Below are positions 5,327 to 5,659 of a stretch of DNA of 5,659 bases, in pieces (position 1 is the first letter of the stretch; each line of letters starts with the position of its first letter). A program made the position numbers and the translations under genes. The stretch is taken from NCBI GenBank assembly GCA_021826565.1, contig JAKAZJ010000157.1, positions 1 through 5,659 on the forward strand, written 5' to 3'. This DNA comes from Pseudomonadota bacterium. GTDB lineage: Bacteria; Pseudomonadota; Alphaproteobacteria; Acetobacterales; Acetobacteraceae. Below the pieces are notes generated by a model. That model saw only the letters and a program-made list of their open reading frames with translations, had not been told where the DNA came from and made no database searches.

Positions 5327-5659
5327 GGCGTGGCGCCGCACAGCCGTCCCGCCAGCGCCCGGGCGTCGGCCGGCGGGATGTCGCCGCGCCAGGCGACGTG
5401 CTGATCGGGGCGGATCAGGGTCATGCGGCGCGGATACAGCGCGGCGGCCTCCGGCGCGTCCAGCACCGTCAGCGGCATCCCGCGCGCGGCGGCGGCGGCG
5501 GCCAGCGGATCGGCATCGGCCCGGGCGTCGGTGCGCAACAGCGTGAACCACGGCCCGAGCGCATCGTACAGCGATCTTCCATCCGCCAGCCACAAATGCG
5601 GGGCGCGGCAGCCAGGCACGGTGGACGGCGTGAACCGGTCCATGCTGTAGGGCGGTGCG
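5323..5659 (-). CDS. FAD-dependent aromatic monooxygenase (hydroxylase), C-terminal part
   Basis: The last 111 codons of a gene that enters from the right edge; the frame is open to the edge, so the 5' part is missing. The visible part is the thioredoxin-like C-terminal domain of PheA/TfdB/MhpA-type flavin hydroxylases, which use FAD and NAD(P)H to hydroxylate phenolic or related substrates. Key motifs are the PGCRAPHLWL segment with SLYDALGPWFTLLR after it, then PLTVLDAPEAAALYPRRM, then LIRPDQHVAWRGD close to the end; R-P-D-x-H-V-A-W-R-G is a hallmark of this family. The catalytic FAD domain with its GxGxxG motif is outside the window, so substrate and activity cannot be judged. The internal Met at 5643 is unlikely to be the start because family-like sequence (PPYS) precedes it. 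It is the upstream partner of the DUF2007 gene. Confidence 0.85.
   Translation of the reverse strand, partial: APPYSMDRFTPSTVPGCRAPHLWLADGRSLYDALGPWFTLLRTDARADADPLAAAAAARGMPLTVLDAPEAAALYPRRMTLIRPDQHVAWRGDIPPADARALAGRLCGATP

Noticed and set aside
5327..5593. Upstream extension of the DUF2007 frame
   Set aside because: It overlaps the recognisable hydroxylase C-terminus and is Arg/Gly/Ala-rich. The domain begins at the GTG at 5326.

Overview
This window is high-GC DNA (by eye about 70% G+C) with tightly packed genes. It most resembles the chromosome of an alphaproteobacterium, possibly Rhodospirillales/Acetobacteraceae. That placement is an inference from a Sinorhizobium-type phospholipid N-methyltransferase, a DUF2007 protein with the motifs usual in that class, heavy G/C use at third codon positions, and start/stop-overlapping genes. 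No tRNA, rRNA, CRISPR array, insertion sequence or integrase was seen.

Layout. (1) 1-305, plus strand: the end or whole of a small protein of unknown function with a conserved-looking His/Cys pattern. (2) 306-703: about 400 bases without a convincing gene, ending in a short AT-rich leader and a good ribosome binding site. (3) 704-3377, plus strand: an apparent three-gene operon of a phospholipid N-methyltransferase (pmtA type), a flavin amine oxidase-family protein, and an S49 (SppA-like) serine protease. The last two overlap by ATGA, and an in-frame ATGA also lies at the first junction. (4) 3378-3498: an intergenic leader whose C-tract could pair with the G-rich ribosome binding site of the next gene. 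(5) 3499-4977, plus strand: a 12-helix APC-superfamily permease. (6) 4978-5119: a convergent intergenic region. (7) 5120-5659, minus strand: a two-gene unit with a 4-base GTGA overlap. The 3' end of an FAD-dependent aromatic hydroxylase enters from the right edge and is followed by a small DUF2007 protein.

How the genes may work together. PmtA methylates phosphatidylethanolamine to phosphatidylcholine at the membrane. The S49 protease has the Ser/Lys dyad of signal peptide peptidases, so a membrane-related theme for the operon is plausible. The role of the amine oxidase between them is not evident. The permease may be separately expressed. The hydroxylase/DUF2007 pair is an unrelated convergent unit. 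I see no strong evidence of a new defence, mobile or RNA-guided system. The most notable points are the coupled pmtA/amine oxidase/S49 arrangement, the possible occlusion of the permease ribosome binding site, and the coupling of DUF2007 to an aromatic hydroxylase.
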